Source: Protea cynaroides | Taxonomy: Eukaryota; Streptophyta; Magnoliopsida; Proteales; Proteaceae | Assembly (NCBI GenBank): GCA_028583415.1 | Contig: CM053265.1 | Location: forward strand, 29,274,653 to 29,338,652 | Direction: 5' to 3' | Length of the DNA: 64,000 nucleotides | Shown here: positions 48,701-51,700 of the stretch, piece after piece | How positions within the stretch are numbered: the first letter of the stretch is position 1 | Layout of the letters: each line of letters starts with the position of its first letter | The notes under the pieces: generated by a model | What the model was told of the DNA's origin: nothing | What the model saw: only the letters and a program-made list of their open reading frames with translations | The model's database searches: none | Program-made: the position numbers and the translations under genes

Positions 48701-51700
48701 AAACCACGAAACTCCAGACTTTATGTTTCGTAGGTATATCTACATAGTCGTGAGCCACTTCAAAAAGTTTTTCACGTGTATTGTCACAACAAACTAAGAG
48801 ACCATCTTATAAGGGATCTGGAAGGTACAATCACAATATATCATTACATTTTGATTGACATGTGTATGTATGATCACTATTTTAAATATGCTATGCTAGG
48901 CAGGAGGGTCTTAATATTGTACTTCTTAGGCCTCTGACTATTTTTTTTTTTTTTTTTTTGATACTTCTCAAGGGTTGCAAAAATTTAGGATCAATTGGGA
49001 TTCTCTCATTTTCTTAGGCCTTTGACTTGCTTAATTATAACATTCCTAAACCTTGGGGATTAACTTTTATCTTCATTATTTTTTACATACTGTAATGTTC
49101 TAAATTATTATTTGAGAAATTGATTGGAGGATTAGAAGAAGGGTGAAGTCGGGATTCAATCCCAAGATCTGGCTACAACAGTCCAATGTCATTATTGCCT
49201 GGGCAGGGCAAGCGGCACACATTTTTTAAGAAGTGTAGTTGGAGCCTTAGAGGATTATGACTTTCTAATTAATGTTATAACTTTAAAAATAAAGATGTAT
49301 TTATTGTTTACGATTTTAGGACTTCCAATATTAAGGATTTTTTTTAATTAAACATCAAATTAAATCCCTGGCCCTGGTTAGTGATATCCATACATTCAAA
49401 GGATTCTGTTCAATATTCCACTGGTATTACACATTTAATAATATTGATCTGTCCAGCTGAGAATTAGTTCGATAAAGTACAGAAATTCATTTATCGTAAT
49501 TTGTCGTCACAGGGCTGATTCCACCTCTACCATGTGGATCAGAACTAAAAATGCCTTTCTAGTTTCTTAGAAATCATAAAATATTTTCATAATTCTTGAT
49601 GCTGGTGTCATACGTGATGTGTTGATCATATTGTTTAATTCATCTACTATTTCTTATTCCACTAATATTTCTAATTAGTTTCATCATGGGCGTGTGGAAG
49701 CTGTCCTAAAAAATAATCTCTTGCTTTTGTTCTCATCCTAATGTTGGCTTGCCAACCCTAATCCATCCAGTGACATTGTCCATCATCATGCAACATCTGT
49801 TCACCTGATTTCCTTTTTCTCATCTTTCTTTCCTGATCATCTGATGTCATTTAGACCAACTGCCTTGCTAAGATGCCATTGCTTTGTGTTGTATAATTGG
49901 ATATTTTGGATCAGCGCTATTGTGTTTGAAACATTCAACATTATTTGATTTTATGTTTTTGGATATTAAATCTCTTCGTAGTAGTAATTTGGAAGGCAAA
50001 ATCCCCCCAAACTTGCCTTCAAAAAAAAAAAAAAAAAAAAAAAAACCCACTACTGAGCTATTTGACATTTTGACCCTTGTTGAACATCTGATCAACAACT
50101 AATTCTCATGTTCTTTTCTATTTGCTTGGTTTGATGGATGTCAACTGCTGCACAAATCCGTTGGATGAATCATGTATAGAATTTGGGTAAATTAAGTGTG
50201 AAGGATAAAAGAATGCTTTTAAAAGTTTACGTGATGATGCTTGAAAAATGTTCGTTGCCTAATAATAGCTGAAAGCTTCACTTTCAATCAATGAAGAGGG
50301 CACTTGATGCTGCAGCAAGCCCACAAGCTGAGATGAGCTTGGATAGAAATTTTTCTAGGATTTAATTGGGATATTTGTATCTTTTTTTTTTGGGGGATTT
50401 AGATGGAATTTAGGTAAGGTTTTATTTTAGTGGGTAATCTTTAGATTTAGTAATTTATTAGAATGTCTAAGATTAGGATTTCCATTTCTGTCATTTTTAT
50501 TTTAGTTAAGTTTTATATTTCTTTGCCTTTAAATATATGTAATCAAATCCATTGAGATTAGAGAGGAATTGAAGAACGAAAAAAATGAATTGAAGATTCA
50601 GTGTTTGCCTGCAGGCAGAAAGTTGAAGCACTCTCTCTTTCCCCCTTTCCCCTCTTTCCTTTGTCCCTGCGAACCAGAACAGACCCTCTCCTTTGGTCTG
50701 TTCCTCCCTCTCTTCTCTCCTTTCTTCTCCTATTCTTCTAATTTCCTTCTTCGTTATTTTCTGGTTTGTTCTGTTCTGGATGGTTTTCCAAACCCAACCC
50801 ACGGCCATCGATCTCTCACTTCTCTTTCTTTTTCCCCAGAAATTCTGGGTGAGAGTTCCCTAACCCTAGGCGACTTAAACCCCCAGAATCCATGACCCGA
50901 AACCCCCTCAACATTGAAATAGCTAAACCCAGTTTCAGCCCTTCAATACTCGTCCATTCCTTGCTGTTCGGAGTAACCATTAGTGGGATTCAATAGACCT
51001 GTGGTTTATGAAGCTACCCTTGAAATTTGAGGTCATTTGGAGTTCATATGCAAGAGATTTATCTCTCCAAACAGAATCTGGTCTTCCGCCTCACAATTTG
51101 AGGTTGAAGATATCCTCTCCTTCCCATCACGTATTTTAAGTCTTTAACTCGAATTCCCCAAAAGCCCTTTTACTTCTTGTAAATTCTGTTTGCCCTTTTC
51201 TTATATCAATTTCCAGAATTCCCCCCGAACCCTCTAGTCCTAATTCCAGCTTCATCCTAGGGCTTGTTTGTTTCATCTAAAATTACCACTGATTATTCAA
51301 TCAAAGCTTCTACAATATTGAGTGGGCCCATTAGCGGATCCAATAGGGTTTTCTCAAGCTGGGTCCTGCATCAGCACTGCTAGTGGAGTTTACAATTTTA
51401 TAGTTGTATTAAATGAGTGCCATGGAGTTCTACAATTTTATAGTTAGTGCCATTTACAATTTGATGAGTAATAACAGTCTGAAGGGAGTATATGGTGGTA
51501 AGTTTTGAAACCAGTGGTACTTTTACAGTTCCTTATTAAGGCTGCCTTTTTATATGGAGGGTGCTTTACAAAATGATAGGTTATCATTGTTCCAGACTGG
51601 CGTGGGACTTCCAGATTTATGTATAATAAGCTGGAAATGATTGTTGAAAATGTTCTGATTTGTTTTGACTTTGCTAGAGTGGAATGGAATATGGATTGAA